64,000 bases of DNA from Cupriavidus gilardii. GTDB lineage: Bacteria; Pseudomonadota; Gammaproteobacteria; Burkholderiales; Burkholderiaceae. This document shows positions 44,132 through 52,781 of this stretch, piece after piece. The DNA lies in NCBI RefSeq assembly GCF_013314895.1, contig NZ_JABTYE010000003.1:271265-335264 (forward strand), read 5' to 3'. Every line of letters begins with the position of its first letter. Positions within the stretch are counted from its first letter, which is position 1. The notes beneath the pieces are model-generated. The model worked only from the letters and a program-made list of their open reading frames with translations. It searched no databases and was not told where the DNA came from. A program made the translations under genes and the position numbers.

Positions 44132-44405
44132 GCGACGCTCCTGGCTAGGGTCACCTGGCTACGTCCTTCTTCCTGCCTTTGTCGTAATGCCACTTGATGG
44201 CGAAGAACATGCCCGTGCCGAGCACGAGAACCTTGAATACAATAAAGACTATTGGGAACCAATCCACCATTTTGAGTATTTCCAGGCTATGACTTGACCC
44301 TATTTATCGTGAGGAGCGCTACCCCACAACGCTGCTCCCCCAGCTTCACTTCTTCTTCAAGCCATCGTCGAATCTAACGTCGATCATAACATCCGTGAAC
44401 AAGGA
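44132..44405. other. Intergenic sequence, no gene supported
   Basis: Lower-GC sequence between nmrA and the chimeric relic; contains only short unrelated ORFs without ribosome-binding sites. A hydrophobic minus-strand stretch near 44160-44270 resembles a single membrane helix but I cannot support a gene. Confidence 0.4.
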
Positions 44406-44681
44406 GTTTCTGGCAGACCGCAAATCAGGTTCGCATTCTGCACCGCCTGTTCGGGCCGCTCCCTTGCCAAGGATGTCGACCACGCCCATCGCGATCACCG
44501 GGTTGCGCTCAGGATCGGCCGCCCAACTGACGAACGCTCGACTCGAGCCGGCAGCCCATTTGGCTGCACCGCCAATCGATCCCCGGGGCGATCAGTCGCG
44601 CTCCTGCTACATGGCCAATTGGGATTGGCTGCTAATACGGTGCGCAGCATGGGCGAACTACCGACGATGTTTCGTGATCGA
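44406..44681. pseudogene. Chimeric relic: argC 3'-end fragment joined to an nmrA internal fragment
   Basis: Bases 44406-44564 align, with roughly 90% identity by eye, to 46930-47088, the 3' part of argC in the same orientation. From 44565 to 44681 the sequence switches to an approximate copy of 43651-43766 in the middle of the nmrA-like gene. Both parts carry substitutions and small indels and no intact frame runs through. The junction is sharp. It is a recombination footprint that puts a direct repeat of argC on the left of the 602-aa regulator gene. The rest of the gap to 44876 is featureless. Confidence 0.8.
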
Positions 44682-44876
44682 GATAACTGTGGACGTAGGA
44701 AAACTAGCCCTCGGTGGAGAAGAACTCCTGCTGTAAGGCGGCCTAGTTGAGTACACGTTTGCCTGGCTGCCACGATTGTCCCAAAGGTGGCGTCGCTTAC
44801 CTTATAAGCGGCAAGAGCGAGCAGCGATAGTAGCTTGAAGTGCGTGCCGATGAGAATGTCCGGCTGCATTTGTCCC

Positions 44877-46685
44877 CTACCGAGGGTCGCAGCTGATCGC
44901 GCTAATCGAGACCACTTTCTGTGGCACGTTGATCTTGATCTCTACCGTCTCACCCACGCTAACGCCGAGCTTTACCATGCATTGAACTGCGCGGTTCAGG
45001 GAGAAAGCGCCCGATGCGCGCTGGACCATGTCTATGGTCGAATCCGTGCCCTCCACAGTGTAGGGTCCCTCCGCGAGCATTGGCACCAAGCTCGTAGGCG
45101 CGACGCATGCGCCCTGCCGTGCGGCGAAGGCAGTCAACTCAAACGGGAATGACAGATTCGTGTTGCCCCTGTTTGTCAATATCGGCTTTCTGCCTAAGAC
45201 GGTCTCCATGGCCAACAGCAGTGCGGGTATCGGATAGTCCAGGCCCCGAACGCCGAAGACGCCGCGGGTCACCCGGGTAAAGATCGCACTCGTGTCCAGA
45301 ATGAAGTTAAGCGTAACGAGCGGCAAATGCCCTGTTTCGACCAAGGCATCTTTGAGCATGCTCCGGCTTGCGACGCCACCCAGACGCTTCACTTCCCCCA
45401 AGACGATCGCCTCAGCCTCAGAGAATGACGCCGCTTGGCCAGACAACCGAAAGTCGTTGGACTGGACCGTCTCGAGCCACGGCACTTGGCCGAGCAACGT
45501 GCGCACGATGGGCGCGGGCGGCACAACGGCAAGTCCAAGCCGGGCATCATCGCGGCGGCCCCATGCTGCTTGCGTATTCATCAAGCCGGCGCGTATGTCC
45601 TCGACGTCCGCTCGGCCGCCCGCGGCGGTGACGATCTCCCTAGCGGTCGACAGCAATGGGTTGCGTGCCGGCACACCTTCCCCGAACCAGAACCAGCCAT
45701 CCGCCTGCGATAGCCACGCAAAGCCCTTGTTGACCTTGAGTACCCCCGCCACATTCGCGTGCTCGATCGGTAGACCGGCAATGACTCCCTGTCCAATCAC
45801 CGTAGGGAGGTGAGCCGCGCCCGCTGCACGGATCATGTCCAGCGCGAGAGAGTGGACGTCCTTAACCCAGCGTTGGCATTCCGCTTCCGAACCAGGTGCC
45901 ACGACGACCCGTTCGAACTGGTTCGCATTAGGCCCGCTGCCGAGGTCCAGAAATGCAACGAGCTTTATGCCCAGGATCTCGACGCAGAAGCGGTTTGCAT
46001 CGTCGATAGTCAGTGCATGCCCGAGGACGGCTTGCAGTCTCTCATTGAGCTGCTCCTCCGGCATCGGCAAGAGTGCGTCAAGTTCAGCTCGCACGGTATC
46101 CAAGATCGGAAGCCGAAACGTGAAACGTGCCGATTCCTGTGCCATTGCCTCGGTAATCTGCCGCACGCGCTCACGGGTTATGCCATTGGCTTGACCGATC
46201 GCCTCCAGCAGAGCGCCATCCGGCCCAGACACACCGTAGCGCGCCGCAAACATCTCGGCATTGCGCAGGTCTACGTCTCCCGCATCCACTCGCGGATACT
46301 TGTAGCGGGCCAATGCGATTCCTGTGGCTACACACCCGATCGCCTCCGCAACGGTAGCCGCGTCGATCGTTGTGTCCTGTGCCGCCTTCATCCTATCCGC
46401 ACGGGCGGCAGGCTGGTCGGTCGGTGAGTCGTCCGCCAACATCTCGGTCGACAAGAGCCAGCCCTTGGGCACCTGAAGTGTGGATTCAAGACGCTCCATG
46501 CGCGAGGCGGCCATGGAGTTGGGCAAGCCCTTCCGTTCCCAGTTGTAGACGGTCAGAAAAGACACGCCCAGTGCCGCAGCGAGGTTGTCGGCGCTCATCC
46601 GGAGCGCCTTGCGCCGTTGGCGCAGACGCTTGCCTGCTTGTTCATGCATTGCGGGCGGGATGTTGATACGGAGTTCTTTTGCCAT
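44877..46685 (-). CDS. XRE-type regulator with sigma-70-region-4-like and winged-helix segments
   Basis: A 602-aa DNA-binding protein of unknown function. Residues about 19-55 form an XRE HTH (LRMSADNLAAALGVSFLTVY). Residues 157-180 (ALLEAIGQANGITRERVRQI) closely match the sigma-70 region 4.2 helix-turn-helix, including the RERVRQI recognition helix. The middle (200-330) is not recognised; residues about 400-480 (EAEAIVLGEVKRLGGVASRS) look like another winged helix. GC is lower than the flanks and the gene sits between direct argC repeats, so it was probably acquired. It might be a phage- or stress-related transcription factor. Confidence 0.8.
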   Translation of the reverse strand: MAKELRINIPPAMHEQAGKRLRQRRKALRMSADNLAAALGVSFLTVYNWERKGLPNSMAASRMERLESTLQVPKGWLLSTEMLADDSPTDQPAARADRMKAAQDTTIDAATVAEAIGCVATGIALARYKYPRVDAGDVDLRNAEMFAARYGVSGPDGALLEAIGQANGITRERVRQITEAMAQESARFTFRLPILDTVRAELDALLPMPEEQLNERLQAVLGHALTIDDANRFCVEILGIKLVAFLDLGSGPNANQFERVVVAPGSEAECQRWVKDVHSLALDMIRAAGAAHLPTVIGQGVIAGLPIEHANVAGVLKVNKGFAWLSQADGWFWFGEGVPARNPLLSTAREIVTAAGGRADVEDIRAGLMNTQAAWGRRDDARLGLAVVPPAPIVRTLLGQVPWLETVQSNDFRLSGQAASFSEAEAIVLGEVKRLGGVASRSMLKDALVETGHLPLVTLNFILDTSAIFTRVTRGVFGVRGLDYPIPALLLAMETVLGRKPILTNRGNTNLSFPFELTAFAARQGACVAPTSLVPMLAEGPYTVEGTDSTIDMVQRASGAFSLNRAVQCMVKLGVSVGETVEIKINVPQKVVSISAISCDPR

Positions 46686-46895
46686 CTGACGGCGGATATG
46701 GGCTACCCAATCCCGACTGGAATTGTGCGCGAATAGACGGAGGCCCTAGGCTGTTTATCCTCGAGATCGACAGCAAGCTTCGAGCTTGCAACCCAACTCG
46801 GCTAGTAGTCCGAGCCATCTGCCATGGCACCGCTTCGCTCCGGACGTAAAAGTGATGCAGCAAATAGGGCTATGCGATCGGACTCGCCAAAGCCA

Positions 46896-47873
46896 TCACG
46901 GCCAAACAGGCCCACCATCCAGCCCCGCCGTTTCCGGCAGACCGCAAATCAGGTTCGCATTCTGCACCGCCTGCCCCGCAGCTCCCTTGCCAAGGTTATC
47001 GACCACGCCCATCGCGATCACCAGGTTGCGCTCGGGATCGGCCGCATAGCTGACGAACGCGAGATTCGAGCCGGTAGCCCATTTGGTCTGTGGCGGCTGG
47101 TCGCTTACGCGGACGAATGCGCGTCCGGCGTAGAAGCGCCGGGCCGCGTCCAGGCACTGGTCCGTGGTGGCGCGGCCGCGGCAGTAGATGGTGACGAGCA
47201 CACCGCGGGTCATCGGCACCAGGTGGGGCGTGAACACCAGGCCTGCCGCGCTGCCGCCACTCAGCCGCTCGATCGTCCTGGCAATCTCGGGCATGTGGAC
47301 GTGCTTGAGCAAGCCGTAGGGCACCACGTTTTCGTTGCTCTCCGCGTAGCCGAACTTGCTGTCCGCCCCGCCCCGGCCGGCGCCGGAGATGCCGGTCTTG
47401 GCATCGATCACGATGTTGCCCGGCTCGATCAGCCCGTCGGCCAGCAGCGGCGCCAGCGCGGTCAGCGTCGCCGCGGGGAAGCAGCCCGGGTTGGCTACGC
47501 GGGTCTGCCCCTCGACTTGAGCCGGCCAGACGTCGGCCAGGCCGTACGCCCAACCGTCGACGTAGCGATGATCGCCGCCAATATCGACGATCTTGACGTC
47601 CTTCGGGACGCGCGCCAAAGCCTCGGCCGAAGCACCGGTCGGCAGCGACGCGAAGAGGACGTCGAGCTTCGGCAGCGTCTCAGGATCCCACTTCTCGATC
47701 ACCAACTCGGCAAGCTTGGCGGGCACACCGGGGAAGCGGTCCACCAATCGGCTGCCGGCGCTGCCTTCGCCGGCGGCGTAGACCAGCTCGAAGGACGGAT
47801 GGCTCGCGATCAGGCGCATCGCCTCGCCGCCGCCAAAACCGCTGATTCCAACAATGCCGACGCGAATGCTCAT
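46896..47873 (-). CDS. argC: N-acetyl-gamma-glutamyl-phosphate reductase
   Basis: Third step of arginine synthesis: NADPH reduction of N-acetyl-glutamyl phosphate. 325 aa. Motifs: RVGIVGISGFGGGEAMRLIA for NADP, catalytic Cys in VANPGCFPAATLTAL, SNENVVPYGLLKHVHMPEI with the catalytic His, and FTPHLVPMTRGVLVTIYC. ATG 47873 gives the family start. The 3' 160 bp are duplicated at 44406-44564. It stands apart from other arginine genes; a second argC elsewhere in the genome is possible. Confidence 0.93.
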   Translation of the reverse strand: MSIRVGIVGISGFGGGEAMRLIASHPSFELVYAAGEGSAGSRLVDRFPGVPAKLAELVIEKWDPETLPKLDVLFASLPTGASAEALARVPKDVKIVDIGGDHRYVDGWAYGLADVWPAQVEGQTRVANPGCFPAATLTALAPLLADGLIEPGNIVIDAKTGISGAGRGGADSKFGYAESNENVVPYGLLKHVHMPEIARTIERLSGGSAAGLVFTPHLVPMTRGVLVTIYCRGRATTDQCLDAARRFYAGRAFVRVSDQPPQTKWATGSNLAFVSYAADPERNLVIAMGVVDNLGKGAAGQAVQNANLICGLPETAGLDGGPVWP

Positions 47874-48062
47874 GGTGGTGTCCTACTGCTGGAGTGAGAG
47901 AACCAGTTGGGTTTTATCCCGGGCCGGTAAAGTCTAACCGACTCTCCAGGGATAACGTCCCCTCGGCAGTAATGAAGGACCGATCCCGCGCCCCATCTGA
48001 TCCTTCCACTGGCATCTGGCGAGCAGCAGATGGCATCAAACGCGGGATTTCGCCGAGCGAGT

Positions 48063-48890
48063 TTACGAGCCGACCTTCAGCCGCCCGCCGCGGCCCAGTC
48101 CGCCCTTGACCTCCTGCGCCTTGTAGTTGCGCAGCGAGATCACCATGTTGTTGTACGCGTCCATGAAAGCCGCGACGGTGGCCTTGCCTTCCGGCGTGCG
48201 AGAGAAGCCGCCGAGACCGCCGGCCGTATTGCCGCCAAAGGCGCCCAGCGCCGCGCCAAAGTTCGTTGCCGTGGAATTGCCTTCGGAGATGGAGACCTGC
48301 ACGCCCGAGCGGATGTCGAACATGGTCAGCGTCACGACAGAGGCCTTGCTTTGCATGGCGCCACCAACGAGCGCGCCGACACCGCCGAACAGGCTGCCCA
48401 CACCGGCGGCCAGCTGGCCCGTGGAGTCGTTGTCGATGATGATGGCCGGCTCCATGTAGTAGTCGGCCGCCACGCGCTGTCCTTTCTGCTGACGCGAGCC
48501 TGCGCGGAACTCACCGGAATTGCGCTGCTTGTCGGTGATGTTCGACAGCTTGCTTTCGGTGCGATTGTTGCCGATCGACGTGATCACGAAGCAGTTCGAC
48601 TGCTGCACGGCCAGGCGGATCAGCGGCTCGATGGTCGTGACCTTGGTGGCTGCACCAAAGCCCGCAAACCACTCCTTGCCGCGGCCATCATCCACGGCCA
48701 GCGTGCCGAGCGGAGCGTCGCAGCGCTCCAGGGAAGCATTGGCATTGACGCTGGCGGCACCACCGGCGGCGCCGGTCGCAGCGGTAGGCGCGGTGCCGGT
48801 GCTGATGAGGCCGCCGCCGGCGGTGGCGCAGCCAGCGAGAACCACGGACGCAGCCAGTGCGGCCACGCGCAAAGAAATATTCTTGGGCAT
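48063..48890 (-). CDS. CsgG-like lipoprotein
   Basis: A 275-aa outer-membrane lipoprotein precursor. The signal ends in a lipobox (ALAASVVLAGC, Cys about residue 20). The body resembles CsgG/curli-assembly proteins: APLGTLAVDDGRGKEWFAGF, PLIRLAVQQSNCFVITSIG, GDYYMEP-like AADYYMEPAIIIDNDSTGQL and a Gly-rich hydrophobic segment (GVGSLFGGVGALVGGAM). No csgA/csgE partners are near, so curli export is unlikely. A Sel1-repeat lipoprotein gene lies 54 bp upstream on the same strand. Confidence 0.85.
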   Translation of the reverse strand: MPKNISLRVAALAASVVLAGCATAGGGLISTGTAPTAATGAAGGAASVNANASLERCDAPLGTLAVDDGRGKEWFAGFGAATKVTTIEPLIRLAVQQSNCFVITSIGNNRTESKLSNITDKQRNSGEFRAGSRQQKGQRVAADYYMEPAIIIDNDSTGQLAAGVGSLFGGVGALVGGAMQSKASVVTLTMFDIRSGVQVSISEGNSTATNFGAALGAFGGNTAGGLGGFSRTPEGKATVAAFMDAYNNMVISLRNYKAQEVKGGLGRGGRLKVGS

Positions 48891-48944
48891 GATTAGGGCG
48901 TTCCTGTCGAGGAAATTGACGAAAAGAATCCGGGGTGGGAAGAC

Positions 48945-49538
48945 TTAGCGGTGATACCAGCCCGAAGGGCCCCATACCCAGTAATACGGATAGCTGCTGT
49001 ACCAGGCAAACCACGACGTGCGATAGGCCTCGCGGACCCGGTACGCGCTCTGTTCGTCCTTCTTGGCAGCCTGCGCCTGCGGAATCAAATCCTTGGCTTC
49101 CTTGCTGCCCTTGGCTGCCGCTCGTATCAGCCAAGCCTCGGCTTCGGCAGGGTCCGAACCCATTTCCTCAAAGCCCATCAGATAAATTCGACCAAGCGCC
49201 AATTGCGCTTGCGTATGACCATTGTCACCGGCCTTGCGCAGCCATTCCAGCGCTTGATAGCTGTTGCGCTCGACGCCATCGCCACGCAGCAAACGCAGGC
49301 CCAAATCGTAGGCGGCGTCCGGATTCTTCTCGGCCACCTTGGCCAATGCCTGCATACGCGGATCGGCTTCGTTGGAGGCGAGCTGCGCTGTCGCTACGCG
49401 TCGATCCTGTTCGGTACAGGTGTTGCCGTCGCACAGGCGCACCGTGGACGACCGCGGAGCCAACTGGTCTTCCGGCGTTTGCGCGCATCCGGCAAAGCCG
49501 ACCGTCGTGGCCAACAGCAAAGGAACAAGAACACGCAT
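48945..49538 (-). CDS. Sel1-repeat lipoprotein
   Basis: A 197-aa protein with a lipoprotein signal (LLLATTVGFAGC) and Sel1-like TPR units: NPDAAYDLGLRLLRGDGVER, SYQALEWLRKAGDNGHTQAQ and EAEAWLIRAAAKGSKEAKDL. The C-terminal 40 residues are aromatic-rich (FAWYSSYPYYWVWGPSGWYH), which is unusual. Sel1 repeats mediate protein interactions, so it may partner the CsgG-like protein encoded next. Confidence 0.88.
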   Translation of the reverse strand: MRVLVPLLLATTVGFAGCAQTPEDQLAPRSSTVRLCDGNTCTEQDRRVATAQLASNEADPRMQALAKVAEKNPDAAYDLGLRLLRGDGVERNSYQALEWLRKAGDNGHTQAQLALGRIYLMGFEEMGSDPAEAEAWLIRAAAKGSKEAKDLIPQAQAAKKDEQSAYRVREAYRTSWFAWYSSYPYYWVWGPSGWYHR

Positions 49539-49835
49539 GGATGACCCCCCGAGGTCTGTCTTTTTTTGGTTCTGTATTTATCCGCCTTCTGAGAAGGCGT
49601 ATGGATTGTATTTTCGGCGGGGAATATTTGCACCCAACTGCGGTAGGGTACGGTTTCGCTACATGTCGTGCGTAATCTCAGATGTGAGATGACAATACAG
49701 TCCTTCGGACTGTGCCACGCAGTGCGAACAACCCCGGAGAGCAAGCCCCATCATCGACAGGTAGATTTCGGTTACTATTTCACCTCCCGGGCGTGCTCCG
49801 GGGCGATAGAGAGAAAAACAAATGGGGTCCAACAA
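49539..49835. other. AT-rich leader region with three short hairpins
   Basis: Left boundary of the accessory island. Perfect short stems occur at 49583-49599 (CGCCTTC/GAAGGCG), 49675-49690 (ATCTCA/TGAGAT) and 49698-49712 (CAGTCC/GGACTG). No coding sequence was seen. It must hold the promoter of the DUF4747 gene and of the Sel1 gene on the other strand. Confidence 0.5.
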
Positions 49836-50714
49836 TTGAGAACGGTCATCGTCGGTGCTTTGAACATTGTCATGCCTGAGCCACACAATCCCGATAGATA
49901 CGTCGAGCTGCTAAAAAAGGCATACAGAAGCAAGCGCGCTATTAAAATTCGTGGCCAATTTGCCGGAATACTCGGCTCCTTCGATGGACACGAAGAAGAC
50001 GGCTTCTACTATGGAGAGGTGTTCAAGTTTTACGACTTGAAGCTTTCGGGAAAGTGGCTCAATATGCTTCAGCAGGCTCCAGCTGAGGAGCACGATTTAG
50101 CGAAGCTTAATGTACCGGAGCACTTGAAGCCCGGCCTAGAGGCATTCCCTTTCCTATTTCATGCACCTTCGCATCGGTTGTTCTTCATTAGTCGCGAAAC
50201 TGATGAGCATCTTGGCCCTATGGATGCTGGGCGGTACTTTCGGGAGCTGCTGAACCAGCCTCGTCTTGCAGAGCAGTATGGCCAGATAAACGTGACAGTC
50301 ATACCAGCCGCCGACACGTTGGATCGAATTTTTGCGCTACCAGATCTTCGCAAGCTGCATATCGTGATTACTCCCCCCAATCCTGACGATTGGGAGGATC
50401 TAGAACAGGATATCAAGGAACGACTGACTGAACAGAATGCCGCCACCATGGTTACCGTGCTAGTCGCCGAGAAGGGCGAGTCGTTGGTGCCGAATGAAAG
50501 TACTCGGATGCTTTCTGAAGTGGCACAAGCGAATGGATATGTTGAAGCACGTGGAGCGACAGAGGGCGGGAAGGTTTCAACATTTTCGACGAAACAACAC
50601 CCGATGCTGGCGCCGGCGAATTACGATCCGGACGTCGAAACAGTCCGAACGGCTCTATTGAGTGCGGCAAATGACTACATTTCGCGCATCCGCCGAGCCC
50701 GTCATCAGAACTGA
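49836..50714 (+). CDS. DUF4747-like protein, candidate sensor of a two-gene defence-type module
   Basis: A ~292-aa soluble protein. It follows the DUF4747 pattern as I know it: GALNI near the start, NPDRYVELLKKAYRSKRAIK with IRGQFAGILGSFDG, KLNVPEHLKPGLEAFPFLFH, QINVTVIPAADTLDRIFALP, KLHIVITPPNPDD and a final KQHPMLAPANYDPDVET. Function of the family is unknown. The start is uncertain: I chose TTG 49836, which keeps the conserved GALNI segment; ATG 49872 would remove it, and the frame is open back to 49668. The next gene begins 8 bp after its stop. Base composition is clearly more AT-rich than the flanking core genes. Confidence 0.75.
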   Translation: MRTVIVGALNIVMPEPHNPDRYVELLKKAYRSKRAIKIRGQFAGILGSFDGHEEDGFYYGEVFKFYDLKLSGKWLNMLQQAPAEEHDLAKLNVPEHLKPGLEAFPFLFHAPSHRLFFISRETDEHLGPMDAGRYFRELLNQPRLAEQYGQINVTVIPAADTLDRIFALPDLRKLHIVITPPNPDDWEDLEQDIKERLTEQNAATMVTVLVAEKGESLVPNESTRMLSEVAQANGYVEARGATEGGKVSTFSTKQHPMLAPANYDPDVETVRTALLSAANDYISRIRRARHQN

Positions 50715-50722
50715 GGGTAACG

Positions 50723-51325
50723 ATGCTGCACGATCTGAGTAGATCGTATCAGGGCGTAAGAGGGATATTCGGCCGGTACTGGAGCGCATACGGTGGAGCT
50801 AGGGCAGTTTTAACGTCTCCGTATCTACACGCGTCTATCGTTTTAGCCGCGATGCTGAATCACCTTTGGGTTCGGCTCGAATGGTGGAGCGACGCGATTG
50901 CCGCTTTGCCGACGATGGTCGGATTCGCAATTGGCGCATACGCGATTGTGCTCGGGTTCGGTGACGAGCGTTTTCGTGCCGTGATCATGCAGCGGAAAAA
51001 TGGTAGCACTAGCCCATATGTCAGGATTAGCGCCTCTTTGGCACATTTTATCGTTGTTCAGCTGGCTGCATTGCTGGCTGCTTTCATTGCGAAAGGATTG
51101 AACTTCGGTTTAAGCGAGAGCAATGGAATCGGCGCTCTTATTTTTCACATTTTCGGAAATATCGACTTCGTGCATGAGTGGCTGGCACCAATCGGGCACT
51201 TCGTAGGATTCATACTTTTTGTTTATGCAATGGCGACCGCTTTGGCAACCGCTATGGCAATTTTCCGTCTCACCACATTGGTGGAAAGGGATGAATCAAC
51301 GAATAATGGTTGCACCGGCAAGTGA
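50723..51325 (+). CDS. Four-helix membrane protein, candidate effector
   Basis: A 200-aa integral membrane protein with no family I recognise. Hydrophobic helices at about 35-50 (YLHASIVLAAMLNHLWV), 58-82 (IAALPTMVGFAIGAYAIVLG), 103-128 (SLAHFIVVQLAALLAAFIAK) and 155-185 (APIGHFVGFILFVYAMATAL). GAGGG precedes ATG 50723. Its spacing of 8 bp from the DUF4747-like gene shows co-expression. Small multi-helix proteins beside a soluble sensor are common as membrane-disrupting effectors in abortive infection; here that is inference. Confidence 0.8.
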   Translation: MLHDLSRSYQGVRGIFGRYWSAYGGARAVLTSPYLHASIVLAAMLNHLWVRLEWWSDAIAALPTMVGFAIGAYAIVLGFGDERFRAVIMQRKNGSTSPYVRISASLAHFIVVQLAALLAAFIAKGLNFGLSESNGIGALIFHIFGNIDFVHEWLAPIGHFVGFILFVYAMATALATAMAIFRLTTLVERDESTNNGCTGK

Positions 51326-51659
51326 AATAGCATGCAATAAATTCTCGACAGGAACCTTCATGCGTGGACGCAGTGGCTTGGTGAGCGGAGGACATGTATG
51401 CTTCGGAAGCATCGTTACGATATCCAAGATTAAACCGGCGAATCCCGGTAAAGCCTTGGCCTTGTTCACCTACGCACAGCACTGGAGTTCGTTAAAAAAT
51501 GCTTCGATTTTTTCAATAGACGAATAACGTTTGACCGCGCCGCCTCGGCTCCCGTCTCGCGTAACAGGCGTGATTCGGTCGCGTGGTGCAGCTGAGCGCA
51601 AACAGTCGGTGACTGATTATCCCTTAGCACTCGCCTTCGCCGAACAAACGCCGCCTCAT
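51326..51659. other. Island sequence without a supported gene
   Basis: 334 bp between the membrane protein and the decayed XRE/ImmA gene. One short palindrome (ATGCTTC-G-GAAGCAT near 51398). Small ORFs on both strands lack ribosome-binding sites or recognisable products. Confidence 0.4.
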
Positions 51660-52590
51660 AAGGCGTCAACGCGACTACACTCAGTGGCAGCGTGAAGAGG
51701 AAGACTAAGCGAACAGTCCCCTGCCTTGGACAGCAGGCCAAGCTGTGAACAGCGTACGGCCAAGGATGCGACGCTGACCTGAAATATCTTCTTCAACTCG
51801 ACCGGCTCGCCGATGGCGATGGACGTCCGATGGCTTCCCACTAAACGATTCACCATGTCCTTCGGTATCAGGAACGCTCCGGCGAAGCGGTCCGCTGCCT
51901 TCTCCTGCTCTGTATCGCTCAATTCAACAAATCGAAGTACCAAGTGCGCGAGCGTAAAGCGTTGGCGTTCGCCGTTGTGCTTCTTGCTCACGACGACGGC
52001 GGGGACATCCCGCTGACCAGCTTACTGAATGATGGCTTTCGATCCTGAGACACATTGGGGCGAATCGAGCGCAATGACCTCGCTGCCCATGTCCTCAAGC
52101 AGCTCGATCATTGCGGGGATAGGGTCGGTGCCGAGCGCCACTATAGCCGCCGTAACGAGTCGGCTTCGAGTTCCGCGTCTTGGATCTGGCCGACGGCGAA
52201 TGCTCCTCCACAGGGTGCGGACCAAGCCGCGGCGTGTTCGGATACCAGCTCTTCTAGCCTCAGATAGCGTCCGAGCTGGTCAAGGGCGGAGGCCTCAATA
52301 GCGCGCTCTTCTTTGGCGCCCGTATAGGGCGCCTTTCTGAAGTCAACGCGGTCAGCCCGATCTTCCACTCACTGAGCAGGACTTCGGGCGTGACGCGCAG
52401 CGCGTTGGCCATGGCAAGCAGTACGGTGGAACTTGGCATCATCTTGTCTTGCTAGCTTTTGCCGATGGCCTGCGCGTAAACCAAACTCTCGACCGTCGCT
52501 TGGAGGTCGCGCATGGACAGGCCGAGCGCCTCACCTGCCCTCTTCAGTCGGTTGCCAATCCGCAAACTTACAACTGCAGGACGCGCCGGC
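51660..52590 (-). pseudogene. Decayed XRE helix-turn-helix/ImmA-IrrE peptidase gene
   Basis: Reading the minus strand from right to left, one ancestral protein appears in pieces and different frames: an HTH (RIGNRLKRAGEALGLSMRDL, then stop after YAQAIGKS), QDKMMPSSTVLLAMANALRV, AKEERAIEASALDQLGRYLR, TDPIPAMIELLEDMGSEVIA and RQRFTLAHLVLRFVEL, then EQEKAADRFAGAFLIPKDMV. The zinc motif AHELGHLVL of this family is reduced to AHLVL, a four-codon loss of ELGH. Stops and at least two frameshifts make it non-functional. Its intact form would be about 350-370 aa. Confidence 0.8.
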
Positions 52591-52639
52591 GAGGACCTCC
52601 CTAGGCACCCAGCCATGGGTGCGGCTTTAAAGCCCAGCA

Positions 52640-52677
52640 AAACAAAAAGCCCCGGAGACTTCCGCCCCCGAGGCTTT
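52640..52677 (-). terminator. Rho-independent terminator of acnB
   Basis: On the minus strand AAAGCCTCGG pairs with CCGGGGCTTT (52677-52668 with 52655-52646; one G-U), followed by TTTTTGTTTTG. It lies 105 bp beyond the acnB stop. Confidence 0.8.
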
Positions 52678-52781
52678 CCCAACAGAAACAAATTCAAAAG
52701 CAGTTCAACCCAGTCTTCAAGGCTCAAGACTCACAACAAAAAAACACCCTCAAACCCCAAAGACCAGTTTGCTCCCCGCCA

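Noticed and set aside
44395..44736. 113-codon ORF across the argC/nmrA relic
   Set aside because: Made of out-of-frame pieces of the two neighbours; not a gene.
51466..51741. 91-codon minus-strand ORF in the island
   Set aside because: Overlaps the decayed ImmA gene in another frame, with no domain or ribosome-binding site.
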